A DNA stretch of 6,107 nucleotides from an uncultured Collinsella sp. (GTDB lineage Bacteria > Actinomycetota > Coriobacteriia > Coriobacteriales > Coriobacteriaceae), in contig CABUHP010000111.1 of assembly GCA_902491415.1 (NCBI GenBank), forward strand, positions 1-6,107, read 5' to 3'. Below are positions 1-5,974 of the stretch, piece after piece. How positions within the stretch are numbered: the first letter of the stretch is position 1; each line of letters starts with the position of its first letter. The notes below the pieces were generated by a model that was not told the origin of the DNA, made no database searches, and saw nothing but the letters and a program-made list of their open reading frames with translations. The position numbers were made by a program, and so were the translations under genes.

Positions 1-2
1 TA

Positions 3-18
3 ATATGAGAAAGCCATT
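3..18 (+). repeat. Left copy of 16-bp inverted repeat bracketing the IS
   Basis: ATATGAGAAAGCCATT reads inward here and is exactly the reverse complement of bases 1564-1579. The identity stops on both sides of the 16 bases. In transposase orientation this is the right-end (downstream) copy. The most likely role is a subterminal inverted repeat of the IS110/IS1111-type element. A split palindromic target is the alternative. Confidence 0.7.
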
Positions 19-39
19 GTCAATAGGCGTGTTTGTTCG

Positions 40-69
40 AGCCCGGTTTTAAACCGGGCTTTTTCGTTT
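40..69 (+). terminator. Rho-independent terminator reading rightward
   Basis: AGCCCGGTTT (40-49) pairs perfectly with AAACCGGGCT (51-60), giving a stable GC stem whose A/T centre opens into the loop, followed by TTTTCGTTT (61-69). The T-rich tail is only on the plus strand, so it stops transcripts entering from the left of the window. If the element extends to base 3, this terminator is IS-borne and would insulate the element from outside transcription. Otherwise it belongs to an upstream host gene; the TAA at 1-3 could be that gene's stop codon, but this cannot be shown. Confidence 0.8.
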
Positions 70-320
70 CCCGTCGGGAGGGCCCGCGCACGCTGCACGT
101 TTAGTCGACGCTTGCCTGGCAAGCTAATATCCGCGGGCTCTTGCGGGCGCGCTGCCGGCGGTCAGCCCGGTATGTCCGCGCACCCCACCGCATTTCGATT
201 CTCCGTCCGGCGCGCTCGTCCGAAACCAGTCTTGTTCACGGGCGCGGCCCTTGGGCTGCCCAAAAAGGGCTCGTGAACGCGCGCCGGCGATGCGTCGAGG
301 CGCGGGCCCTCCCGGCGGGA
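69..320 (-). ncRNA. Candidate structured RNA (bridge-RNA-like) beside the transposase
   Basis: This non-coding stretch begins 20 bases after the transposase stop and has nested complementarity. Bases 300-320 and 69-89 are inverted copies matching at 20 of 21 positions and could close the whole region. Inside, 279-287 pairs perfectly with 207-215 (9 bp) and 272-278 with 234-240 (7 bp). These two stems abut on one side and leave an 18-nt one-sided loop (216-233) on the other. Further arms are 134-139 with 164-169, and the dyad GCTTGCC-T-GGCAAGC at 110-124. IS110 recombinases use an element-encoded bridge RNA with internal loops that base-pair to donor and target DNA; in the IS1111 group it lies downstream of the gene, as here. 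RNA identity, strand and ends are inferred. DNA-level binding repeats are the alternative. Confidence 0.4.
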
Positions 321-322
321 GG
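308..322. repeat. Short GC hairpin just after the transposase stop
   Basis: CCTCCC (308-313) and GGGAGG (317-322) form a perfect 6-bp stem with a 3-base loop, 18 bases beyond the transposase stop codon. No T-tract follows on the minus strand, so it is not a convincing intrinsic terminator. It overlaps one arm of the long 69-89/300-320 inverted repeat, so the local and long-range folds would compete. Confidence 0.45.
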
Positions 323-339
323 CTTGTTGTCCGACGGGG

Positions 340-1449
340 TCAGCCGAGGGTCCCCTCCGCCCGGCGCCCGATCTCCCAGACCCAGCAGGCGAGCTCGCGC
401 GCGACGGCGGCGTTTGCCTTGCACGAGCTCTTGCCCGCCGCCGCCAGCGCCTCGCGGCGGCGGCAGAGCCTGGCGGTGCAGTCGTCGGCGCGCGCCCGGA
501 TCGCCGCGGGGACGTCCGCGCCGGGCGCCGGGGCCTTCGGGCGGGGCGTGCACGTCAGGTAGTGCCACGCCGACTCCACCAGTGCCGTCCTGGCGAGCCG
601 GTTGCCCGTCTTGGTTATCCCGCCGCGCCGCTCGGTCTCGCCGCTCGAGCGCTCCGACGGGACCAGCCCGCACCAGCTCGCGAAGGCCGGGGCCGTCCGG
701 AACCTCGTGAAGGAGCCCGCCTCGGCTGCGAGCCTGAAGGCCGTCAGGGTGTCGATTCCCTTGATGCAGGAGAGCGCCTCGACGGCCGGGCGCCACCGGT
801 CGGTCCGGGCGAGGGCGAGCACCTTCTTCTCGAGCTGCCGGCGGTCCGACTCCGCGCACCTCGCGGCCGTGACGTAGTACTCGAGCACGTCGCGCTGGGG
901 CCCCTCGAGCCTGATCCCGGATATCCACCTCCAGTGGGCGCGCGTCCAGGATCCCCTCCTCGTCCCGCCGGCGTTGCGCTCGTCCCAGACGTGGCCCAGC
1001 CTGATCAGGAACATGTTGAGGCGCTGCCTGGCGCGGCGGTACTCCACCGTGGCGTCGTCGAGGGCGCGGTCGAGGTCCCGGGCGGCCTCGACGGCCGCAT
1101 CGGGCAGCGGGACCTCCACGATGTTGTGGGTGGCGAGCATGCGGGCGATGAACTCGGCGTCGCGCCGGTCGTTCTTGCGGCGCGCGTCCGCCGCCGGCCT
1201 CTGCATCTTGGAGACGGCGGCCACGGCGCAGTCGAGGCCGAGCGCGCGCAGCTCGCGCGCCATGTGGAAGCCGGTGGGGCCGCTCTCGTAGCAGGCCCTG
1301 GGCTCCTCGAACCCGAGGGCCCACTCCGCGATCTCGGCGGCGTCCGTCCCGAAGTCACGGTGCACCACCTCGCCGGTGAAGGGGTTGAACGCCGCGGCGG
1401 CGACCGATCGCGCGTGGACGTCCAGGCCGATGGAGGTAACATGGGGCAT
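340..1449 (-). CDS. IS110-family transposase (DEDD recombinase)
   Basis: This 369-residue protein is the recombinase of the element. IS110 enzymes combine an N-terminal RuvC-like DEDD domain with a C-terminal Tnp domain carrying a serine nucleophile. The acidic tetrad is visible as D10 (GLDVHA), E55 (YESGPTGF), and D94 and D97 (KNDRRDAEF). A charged middle stretch (roughly 117-215) fits the family's coiled-coil linker. The C-terminal domain shows CIKGIDTLTAFRLAAEAGSF (228-247) and then LVPSERSSGETERRGG (262-277), where S268 or S269 is the likely nucleophile. Length is close to the usual 340-400, and no frameshift or internal stop is seen, so it looks intact. The ATG is preceded by GGGGAGGAGG with a 6-base gap. 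The same family includes Piv, a DNA invertase. Family assignment is firm; activity is inferred. Confidence 0.95.
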   Translation of the reverse strand: MPHVTSIGLDVHARSVAAAAFNPFTGEVVHRDFGTDAAEIAEWALGFEEPRACYESGPTGFHMARELRALGLDCAVAAVSKMQRPAADARRKNDRRDAEFIARMLATHNIVEVPLPDAAVEAARDLDRALDDATVEYRRARQRLNMFLIRLGHVWDERNAGGTRRGSWTRAHWRWISGIRLEGPQRDVLEYYVTAARCAESDRRQLEKKVLALARTDRWRPAVEALSCIKGIDTLTAFRLAAEAGSFTRFRTAPAFASWCGLVPSERSSGETERRGGITKTGNRLARTALVESAWHYLTCTPRPKAPAPGADVPAAIRARADDCTARLCRRREALAAAGKSSCKANAAVARELACWVWEIGRRAEGTLG

Positions 1450-1469
1450 GGGAAGCCTCCTCCCCGCAG

Positions 1470-1490
1470 GTGCGGTAAGGGCTACCGCAC
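1470..1490 (-). other. 8-bp perfect hairpin in transposase 5' region
   Basis: GTGCGGTA (1470-1477) and TACCGCAC (1483-1490) form a perfect stem with a 5-base loop, ending 5 bases before the GGGGAGGAGG ribosome site of the transposase. It could limit transposase translation or transcription from outside, or be part of an element-encoded RNA. It has no T-tract. The stem is certain; the role is inference. Confidence 0.6.
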
Positions 1491-1495
1491 GGGCC

Positions 1496-1580
1496 GATAC
1501 TCAAAGCCCATTGTGGCATCCCGAGCCCGCGGAAAGAAGCTGCGCCGCGGGGGAGGCGACCCAAATGGCTTTCTCATATC
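1496..1580 (-). other. Nested stem-loop at the transposase-proximal IS end
   Basis: GATA (1496-1499) pairs with TATC (1577-1580), AAAGCC (1503-1508) with GGCTTT (1567-1572), and ATT (1510-1512) with AAT (1564-1566), with one bulged C and a small internal loop. Further in, CCCGCGG (1526-1532) pairs with CCGCGGG (1545-1551). Between the lower and upper stems are two facing unpaired strands of about 12-13 bases (1513-1525 and 1552-1563). A stem with a two-sided internal loop is the general shape of bridge-RNA guide loops, so this is a second candidate region for an element-encoded RNA. It also carries the right-hand 16-bp repeat and overlaps the first codons of the downstream LuxR-type gene. Confidence 0.4.
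1564..1579 (-). repeat. Right copy of 16-bp inverted repeat bracketing the IS
   Basis: AATGGCTTTCTCATAT is the exact reverse complement of bases 3-18. It contains the ATG (1565) used by the LuxR-type gene, so that start codon is probably part of the mobile element. In transposase orientation this is the left-end (upstream) copy. Confidence 0.7.
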
Positions 1581-2752
1581 GTCTTGCGCGGCGTTTTGCG
1601 CAGACGCCCTGCCTGGCGCGCGCCGCCGCACTTTCCTATGCCATGGGCGTTCTGGTACAGGTGATCAACCACATGGTGATGCCTGTCGGTATTCCTCAGC
1701 AGGCTGTTCTGGTCGTCTGTGCGATCGCGCAGGTGGCGTTGCTCCACGGTGCCCGACGCGCCAAGCTGCGCGACGAGTCCGATCCCAACTTTGAACCCAG
1801 TGCTGCCGGGCTTTCGGTAGATGCTCTGGAATATGGCGCCAAGTGGCATGACGATCCCGAGGCAAAGGCGGCATTCCGTCGCGCCGTAGTTCGCCTGACC
1901 GTGGCGACGGCGTATCTTTCCAGCGTATTCGCCGCTCTCAACGCGGGCTTCACGACCCTGCATGCTGTCGGAGCCGTCGATTTGGGCGATTGGCCGCGCC
2001 TGCTGCTTGTCGTGAGCTCGTTGGTCGCTGGCGCACTATTTGACCTGCACGGCCGCTCGTATATGAATATCGGCATGACATGTGCCGCCATACTGTCCAC
2101 GCTTTCGTTCTTTGTGCTCATCGTCGATGGCAATGGCGGCAACGAGCTTGCTGCCACGATCATCTTTTATCTGGGCTCGGGCTTTTTCGTGGTGTTCTTT
2201 ACCACAAAATATGCCGCCGTCTCGCTCTATGCGCGCTGGTCATATTTTTGGCCGTGCATGGGTCGCGTCGTCAACAACGTGTGCTCGATGTTCGTGACGG
2301 CGCCGGCAGTGGCGATTATCTCGAGTCAAAATGTGCTGGCTGCGGTCGGTGCGGCGCTCGTGATGTTTGTGGGCATTGCGATTACGCTGCTGGGGCAGTT
2401 GGGGCAACGAGCCGATGATGCCGCGATGCGGGACGGACTGCCGCTTGCCACCGACGATCTTGGTGCAGATCTTGCGTCTGCATGCTCCGACCCCGAGCCC
2501 GTGGAGGCAGCGGAGCTCACGCCCGATGAGCGCCTCGATGCCTTCGTCGCCACCTTTGGGCTTACAGAGCGCGAGCGCGATATTCTTGAGGTCTTGGTCG
2601 TTTCGGACCAGAGCGTTCAGGACATCGCCACAACGCTCTTTCTTTCGCGCTCCACGCTCTATCGCCACATTTCCTCGATCAACAAAAAGGCCGGTACCGC
2701 CTCGCGCGTGGCTCTCATCAACTTCTTCTGGTCCTGGACACCCAAGGACTAG
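1565..2752 (+). CDS. Membrane-bound LuxR-family regulator, probably 5'-truncated by the IS
   Basis: This 395-residue frame encodes hydrophobic helices followed by a cytoplasmic DNA-binding domain. I count about eight membrane segments: near 18-40, 45-62, 109-134, 144-162, 166-187, 193-222, 236-253 and 256-277. A polar loop lies at 63-108 and a linker at 278-330. The C-terminal domain is LuxR/GerE type: LTERERDILEVL (333-344), then the helix-turn-helix SDQSVQDIATTLFLSRSTLYRHISSI (347-372). Coriobacteriia have many proteins of this plan, normally with twelve MFS-like helices. Here the polar loop resembles the link between MFS halves and is preceded by two helices instead of six, so about 110 residues seem missing. 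The ATG at 1565 has GGGGAGG eight bases upstream, but both lie in IS sequence. The ligand and target genes are unknown. Whether the remnant is made or works is uncertain. Confidence 0.85.
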   Translation: MAFSYRLARRFAQTPCLARAAALSYAMGVLVQVINHMVMPVGIPQQAVLVVCAIAQVALLHGARRAKLRDESDPNFEPSAAGLSVDALEYGAKWHDDPEAKAAFRRAVVRLTVATAYLSSVFAALNAGFTTLHAVGAVDLGDWPRLLLVVSSLVAGALFDLHGRSYMNIGMTCAAILSTLSFFVLIVDGNGGNELAATIIFYLGSGFFVVFFTTKYAAVSLYARWSYFWPCMGRVVNNVCSMFVTAPAVAIISSQNVLAAVGAALVMFVGIAITLLGQLGQRADDAAMRDGLPLATDDLGADLASACSDPEPVEAAELTPDERLDAFVATFGLTERERDILEVLVVSDQSVQDIATTLFLSRSTLYRHISSINKKAGTASRVALINFFWSWTPKD

Positions 2753-2766
2753 CTAATCTCCCAATA

Positions 2767-2833
2767 AGTTGCGGTGGAATAGTCCCTAAATTAAAGTCAC
2801 GGGGCTTTAAACAGGAACTATTCCACCGCAACT
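2767..2833. repeat. Two-stage palindromic element between convergent genes
   Basis: AGTTGCGGTGGAATAGT (2767-2783) and its exact reverse complement (2817-2833) form a 17-bp perfect stem. Inside the 33-base loop, CCT (2785-2787) pairs with AGG (2813-2815) and TTAAAG (2791-2796) with CTTTAA (2805-2810), leaving an 8-base apical loop. It starts 14 bases after the regulator stop and ends 100 bases before the mgtA stop. There is no T-tract on either strand, so it is not a classical terminator, although the fold could still block or stabilise 3' ends of both convergent transcripts. Its shape and placement are those of a REP- or MITE-like dispersed repeat. Confidence 0.85.
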
Positions 2834-2850
2834 GCTGGGGGGATAGACTG

Positions 2851-2911
2851 CGGCGGCGGCAGAGGCAACGGCAGCGGCGTTGGCAGCTGTGGTAGTGGCA
2901 ACGGCAGCTGG
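2851..2911. repeat. GGC-rich low-complexity tract
   Basis: The tract is made of GGC-type triplets with substitutions. GGCAACGGCAGC occurs exactly twice, at 2864-2875 and 2897-2908. In one plus-strand frame it would read as alternating glycines (G-x-G-x), but there is no start codon or ribosome site in support, so it is unlikely to be translated. It lies downstream of the mgtA stop, in its 3' untranslated region. Confidence 0.6.
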
Positions 2912-2933
2912 CGGGGTGCTTTCCGTCTACTTG

Positions 2934-5702
2934 CTACAGCAGCTCGCCGTGGCGGGCAATGTAGCGGCGCTTTGCCAGCTGGGTGAGCGCGATATAGGCG
3001 GTAACGATGCCAATGAGCAGCCCAAAAAAGCTCGTGGGCAGCGGCATGAGGCCGAGCGCATCGGCGATGGGGCTTGCCGGCAGCCAGGTGACGAGCGCCA
3101 GACCCAGCACGGTGAGAACGCACAGTGCGGGCGCGGCGTGGTCGCGCGGGCGCGGCAGATGCGGGGAGCGCAGCATGTGGACCACGAGTGTCTGCGACCA
3201 CATGGACTCGACAAACCAGCCGCTCTGGAAGAGTGCGGCAAAGGTCGCCATACCCGCGACGTCGCCCGCGGCGGCAAGCTCGGGCCAGCTTGCGTCCACG
3301 GCGGCGGGGCACACGACAAAGAAGAGCGCGGCGAAGGTCACGATGTCAAACAGCGAGCTCACGGGGCCCAGCTCGAGCATAAAGCCCTTGATGGACGCGG
3401 CGTCCCAGGCACGCGGGCGGGCAGTCCAGGCGTCATCGACGGTGTCCCACGGCAGTGCGATGCACACGATCTCGTAGACCAGCGACAGCAGTACCAGCTG
3501 CAGGGCGCTCATGGGCAAAAACGGCAAGAACAGGCTCGCGACGGTCACGGACAGCACGTTGCCAAAGTTGGAGCTCACCGTGGTCTTGAGGTACTTGAGC
3601 AGGTTGCCGTAAGTGCGGCGGCCTTCGATGATGCCGCGCTCGAGCACGCCCAGGTCCTTCTGAAGCAAGATGATATCGGCGGATTCCTTGGCAATATCGA
3701 CGGCCGAATCGACCGAGATGCCGCAATCGCTCGCACGCATGGCGGCGGCGTCGTTGATGCCGTCGCCCATAAAGCCCACGGTGTGGCCGAGCATCTCGCG
3801 CATGACACGTACCAGGCGCGCCTTCTGCAGCGGCGAGAGCTTGGCGAAGAGGTGGGTTTTCTCGGCGCGCTCGGCAAGTTCGGCGTCATCGAGCGCATCG
3901 ATCTCGGAGCCGAGCAAGACGTTGCTCGCATCGATACCAATCTGCTCGCAGACGGTGGCGGCGACGCGGTCGTTGTCGCCGGTTAGGACCTTGACCGCCA
4001 CGCCCTTGGCCTCGAGGGTGGCGACGGCGCCCGCGGCACTTGCTTTGGGCGGATCGAGGAAGGCCAAAAAGCCCATCAGCACCATGTCGCACTCGTCGGC
4101 GATGCCAAACTCGCCCACGCAGCGCGGATTGGTCTTCTGCGCCACGGCAATTACGCGTAGGCCCTCGGCGTTAAGTCCGGCGATCTGCTTGCGAATCTGG
4201 GCGAGCTTCTCGTCGGTGAGCGGCTGAGCGATGCCATCGATCTCGACAAAGGAGCAGATCTCGAGCATTTCCTCGGCAGCGCCCTTGGTAACCATCTGGG
4301 TTTTGCCTTGGGCGTCGGCGACAACTACGCTCAGGCGACGGCGCGAGAAATCGAAGGGAACCTCGTCGACCTTGGTGTAGCGGTCGCGCAGGCTCTGGCC
4401 CAGCATGGAATCGGGTGCGACGGTCGAGGGCGTCACATCGGCACGGTCGATTACGGCCAGGTCGATAAGATTTTTGAGGCCGGTCTGGAAGAAGCTGTTC
4501 AAAAACGCATGGCGCAGCACGCGCGCGTCCTCGTTGCCATCGGTGTTGAGGTAGCGCTCGAGCACGATGCGGTCTTCGGTGAGGGTGCCGGTCTTGTCGC
4601 AGCACAGGACGTCCATCGCTCCGAGGTTTTGAATCGCCGGCAGCTCCTTGACGATAACCTGGCGACGGGCGAGGTCCTTGGCGCCCTGCGACAGGCTCGT
4701 GGTCACGATGACGGGAAGCATCTGCGGCGTGATGCCCACGGCCACGCTCGTGGCGAACAGCAGCGCGTCGATGACGTTGCCCTTGGTGGCGGCGTTGATG
4801 GCAAAGACGGCCGGCGCCATAACGAGCATCAGGCGCACCAGCAGCATGGAGACGCTCGAGACGCCGCGGTCAAACGCGCTCTTTTCGCCGCGCCCGTTGA
4901 GCATCTTGGCGATGCCACCCAGGTAGGTGTCCGAGCCGGTGGCAACGACAAGCGCCATGGCGGCGCCGTTTTGCACGGAGGTGCCGGTAAAGACGATGTT
5001 CTTGCAGGCAGAGAGTGGCAGTGCGGAGCCGTCGGCGCCCTCGACGACGGTGACGGCGGTGGTCTTCTCGACGGCCTCGCTCTCGCCGGTGAGTGCGGAC
5101 TCGATCACAAACAGGTCGCGCGCGGTGATGATGCGGGCATCTGCCGGCACCATATCGCCGGCAGAGAGACGGATTACATCGCCGGGGACGAGCTCGTCGA
5201 AGGGGATCTCGATGCGCTCGCCGTCGCGCAGGGCGGTGCAAGTGTTGGAGACCAGGTCCTTGAGGGCCTCGGCCGCATTGCCGCTGCGGGCTTCCTGGAT
5301 AAACTTCATGCCGCCCGATACCAGCAGCATGGTGCCGATGACGATGACCGTGGAGGGGTCGCGCTGCGGTTCGGGCACGGCGAGCACGTCGATGTAGAGC
5401 GAGACCAGTGCGAGCGCGGCGAGGATGCCGGCGAAGGGATCGATGAACGCGTCGGCGATGCGGCGGGCGAGCGTTTTGGTCGTTGCCTCGATGGTGTTGG
5501 GGCCGACGGCGTTCAGGCGCTCAGTTGCCTGCTCGACGGTGAGGCCGTTTGCCGTGGCGTCAAGCAGTACGAGGGCGTCCTCGGCACTATGGGTGGCGGC
5601 GAATATGGTGTTCTTGGACAGGCCGGTATGAGCGGCAGGGCGCGCCGTGCGGCGGCGCTTGGAGATGGCTTCGAGTACCGTGACGGTTTTGAGCATCAGC
5701 AT
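2934..5702 (-). CDS. mgtA: Magnesium-importing P-type ATPase, MgtA/MgtB (P3B)
   Basis: This 922-residue inner-membrane pump uses ATP to bring Mg2+ into the cell when the ion is scarce. The order of parts is complete: cytoplasmic N-terminus, M1-M2 (about 88-135), actuator domain with TGES (205-208), M3-M4 (about 285-335), phosphorylation site DKTGT with D369, nucleotide-binding KGA (473-475), TGD (574-576), GDGIND (646-651), then M5-M10 from about 708, including SSNFGNV and FQSGWFV. Similarity to E. coli MgtA runs end to end. Two intramembrane positions differ: the M4 motif reads TPQMLP (Q327) where E. coli has TPEMLP, and M6 reads VYEIVCIALPWD (E744) where E. coli has LYDVSQVAIPFD. The stretch before FQSGWF (about 798-822) is longer than in E. 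coli. The ATG at 5702 has AGGAGG five bases upstream; the second Met (M3) is spaced too far. Family identity is firm. Confidence 0.96.
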   Translation of the reverse strand: MLMLKTVTVLEAISKRRRTARPAAHTGLSKNTIFAATHSAEDALVLLDATANGLTVEQATERLNAVGPNTIEATTKTLARRIADAFIDPFAGILAALALVSLYIDVLAVPEPQRDPSTVIVIGTMLLVSGGMKFIQEARSGNAAEALKDLVSNTCTALRDGERIEIPFDELVPGDVIRLSAGDMVPADARIITARDLFVIESALTGESEAVEKTTAVTVVEGADGSALPLSACKNIVFTGTSVQNGAAMALVVATGSDTYLGGIAKMLNGRGEKSAFDRGVSSVSMLLVRLMLVMAPAVFAINAATKGNVIDALLFATSVAVGITPQMLPVIVTTSLSQGAKDLARRQVIVKELPAIQNLGAMDVLCCDKTGTLTEDRIVLERYLNTDGNEDARVLRHAFLNSFFQTGLKNLIDLAVIDRADVTPSTVAPDSMLGQSLRDRYTKVDEVPFDFSRRRLSVVVADAQGKTQMVTKGAAEEMLEICSFVEIDGIAQPLTDEKLAQIRKQIAGLNAEGLRVIAVAQKTNPRCVGEFGIADECDMVLMGFLAFLDPPKASAAGAVATLEAKGVAVKVLTGDNDRVAATVCEQIGIDASNVLLGSEIDALDDAELAERAEKTHLFAKLSPLQKARLVRVMREMLGHTVGFMGDGINDAAAMRASDCGISVDSAVDIAKESADIILLQKDLGVLERGIIEGRRTYGNLLKYLKTTVSSNFGNVLSVTVASLFLPFLPMSALQLVLLSLVYEIVCIALPWDTVDDAWTARPRAWDAASIKGFMLELGPVSSLFDIVTFAALFFVVCPAAVDASWPELAAAGDVAGMATFAALFQSGWFVESMWSQTLVVHMLRSPHLPRPRDHAAPALCVLTVLGLALVTWLPASPIADALGLMPLPTSFFGLLIGIVTAYIALTQLAKRRYIARHGELL

Positions 5703-5974
5703 AGGGTCCTCCTTGTTGAGGGGAGTTAGCGTACGTGTCGTATTTGCTTCAAAAAACCTAGATGTCGCTCACGTCAAGCTCTTGAGCCCACAAAGGGTGC
5801 AGCGCGCCTTTGCGGTGGTTTTGGCGATCTGCCGGTGGCGTTTATGCGTGTGCGGAGTCCTCGCGGCGTGCCGAGGGCGACATGCAGGTTTTTCGACTAG
5901 GACTGCCTTCCATGGCACACCTCCTAAAGGCTGAGCGCAGCGCGCTTTGGGTATCTCGTACCCCTTTTTAATCC
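5703..5974 (-). promoter_or_regulatory. Long mgtA 5' leader with leader peptide
   Basis: From the predicted start site near 5974 to the mgtA ATG is about 270 nt, far longer than a ribosome site needs and similar to the regulatory leader of enterobacterial mgtA. It holds a 23-codon frame (5913-5842), then about 140 nt with competing short stems. One is 5783-5787 with 5767-5771 (GCTCA/TGAGC in transcript sense), followed 10 bases later by a run of six Ts (5756-5751), a weak possible attenuator. Another is CCC-TTTGT-GGG just upstream of it. I could not recognise the conserved elements of an M-box (ykoK) riboswitch. Regulation by Mg2+ through leader translation is inferred by analogy. Confidence 0.5.
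5842..5913 (-). CDS. 23-codon leader peptide upstream of mgtA (MgtL-like position)
   Basis: The frame begins MEGSPSRKTC and continues with MSPSARRED to a TAA at 5844-5842. AGGAGG (5925-5920) lies 6 bases before the ATG, as good a ribosome site as that of mgtA itself. It sits about 60 nt into the predicted transcript and ends 139 nt before mgtA. In Salmonella and E. coli the 17-codon MgtL peptide occupies the same place; its acidic and proline codons make ribosomes fail in low Mg2+, altering leader folding and letting transcription continue into mgtA. The frame here also opens with an acidic residue (E2) and has prolines at 5 and 13, but the sequence is not MgtL. The open frame and ribosome site are seen; expression and role are inferred. 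A chance short frame remains possible. Confidence 0.5.
   Translation of the reverse strand: MEGSPSRKTCMSPSARREDSAHA

Larger units (their letters stand above)
3..1579 (-). mobile_element. IS110-family insertion sequence, probably IS1111-like
   Basis: This block contains one transposase gene with long non-coding sides, and a perfect 16-bp inverted repeat lies at its two extremes (3-18 and 1564-1579). It is clearly more GC-rich than the DNA on the right. IS110 elements usually lack terminal repeats, but the IS1111 group has subterminal inverted repeats a few bases inside its ends, so the true ends would lie slightly outside these coordinates, perhaps near base 1 and near 1586. The non-coding side is longer downstream of the transposase (about 337 bp) than upstream (about 130 bp), which also fits the IS1111 arrangement. 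At about 1.58 kb it is slightly long for the family. The exact ends are inferred; an empty-site comparison would settle them. Confidence 0.6.

Noticed and set aside
110..130. Possible promoter: TAATAT at 125-130 beside the GCTTGCC dyad
   Set aside because: No acceptable -35 at normal spacing and no gene positioned to use it. The dyad is noted as part of the structured region instead.
236..1324. Long open frames overlapping the transposase, including a 362-residue minus-strand frame
   Set aside because: Composition is Arg/Pro/Ala/Gly-rich and shows no domain. High GC makes stops rare, and the transposase frame explains the region.
1376..1564. Upstream extension of the LuxR-type gene to an earlier ATG
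   Set aside because: The 63 extra residues are antisense to transposase codons and IS end sequence, have no membrane helix and no good ribosome site. ATG 1565 has GGGGAGG at proper spacing.
562..1794. 410-residue plus-strand frame antisense to the transposase
   Set aside because: It is mostly a shadow of the transposase and runs out of frame into the regulator gene; no ribosome site or recognisable motif.
2880..3986. 368-residue plus-strand frame opposite the end of mgtA, and a 473-residue one at 4308-5729
   Set aside because: Both are antisense shadows: low-complexity composition, no family motifs, fully inside mgtA, whose own frame has complete P-type ATPase motifs.
5949..5969. Plus-strand terminator GGGTA-loop-TACCC followed by CTTTTT
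   Set aside because: Only a 5-bp stem, with no plus-strand gene ending nearby. It lies in the minus-strand mgtA leader, where it would be only a small hairpin.
5703..5974. M-box (ykoK) magnesium riboswitch in the mgtA leader
   Set aside because: I could not find the conserved M-box sequence blocks. A covariance-model scan would be decisive.
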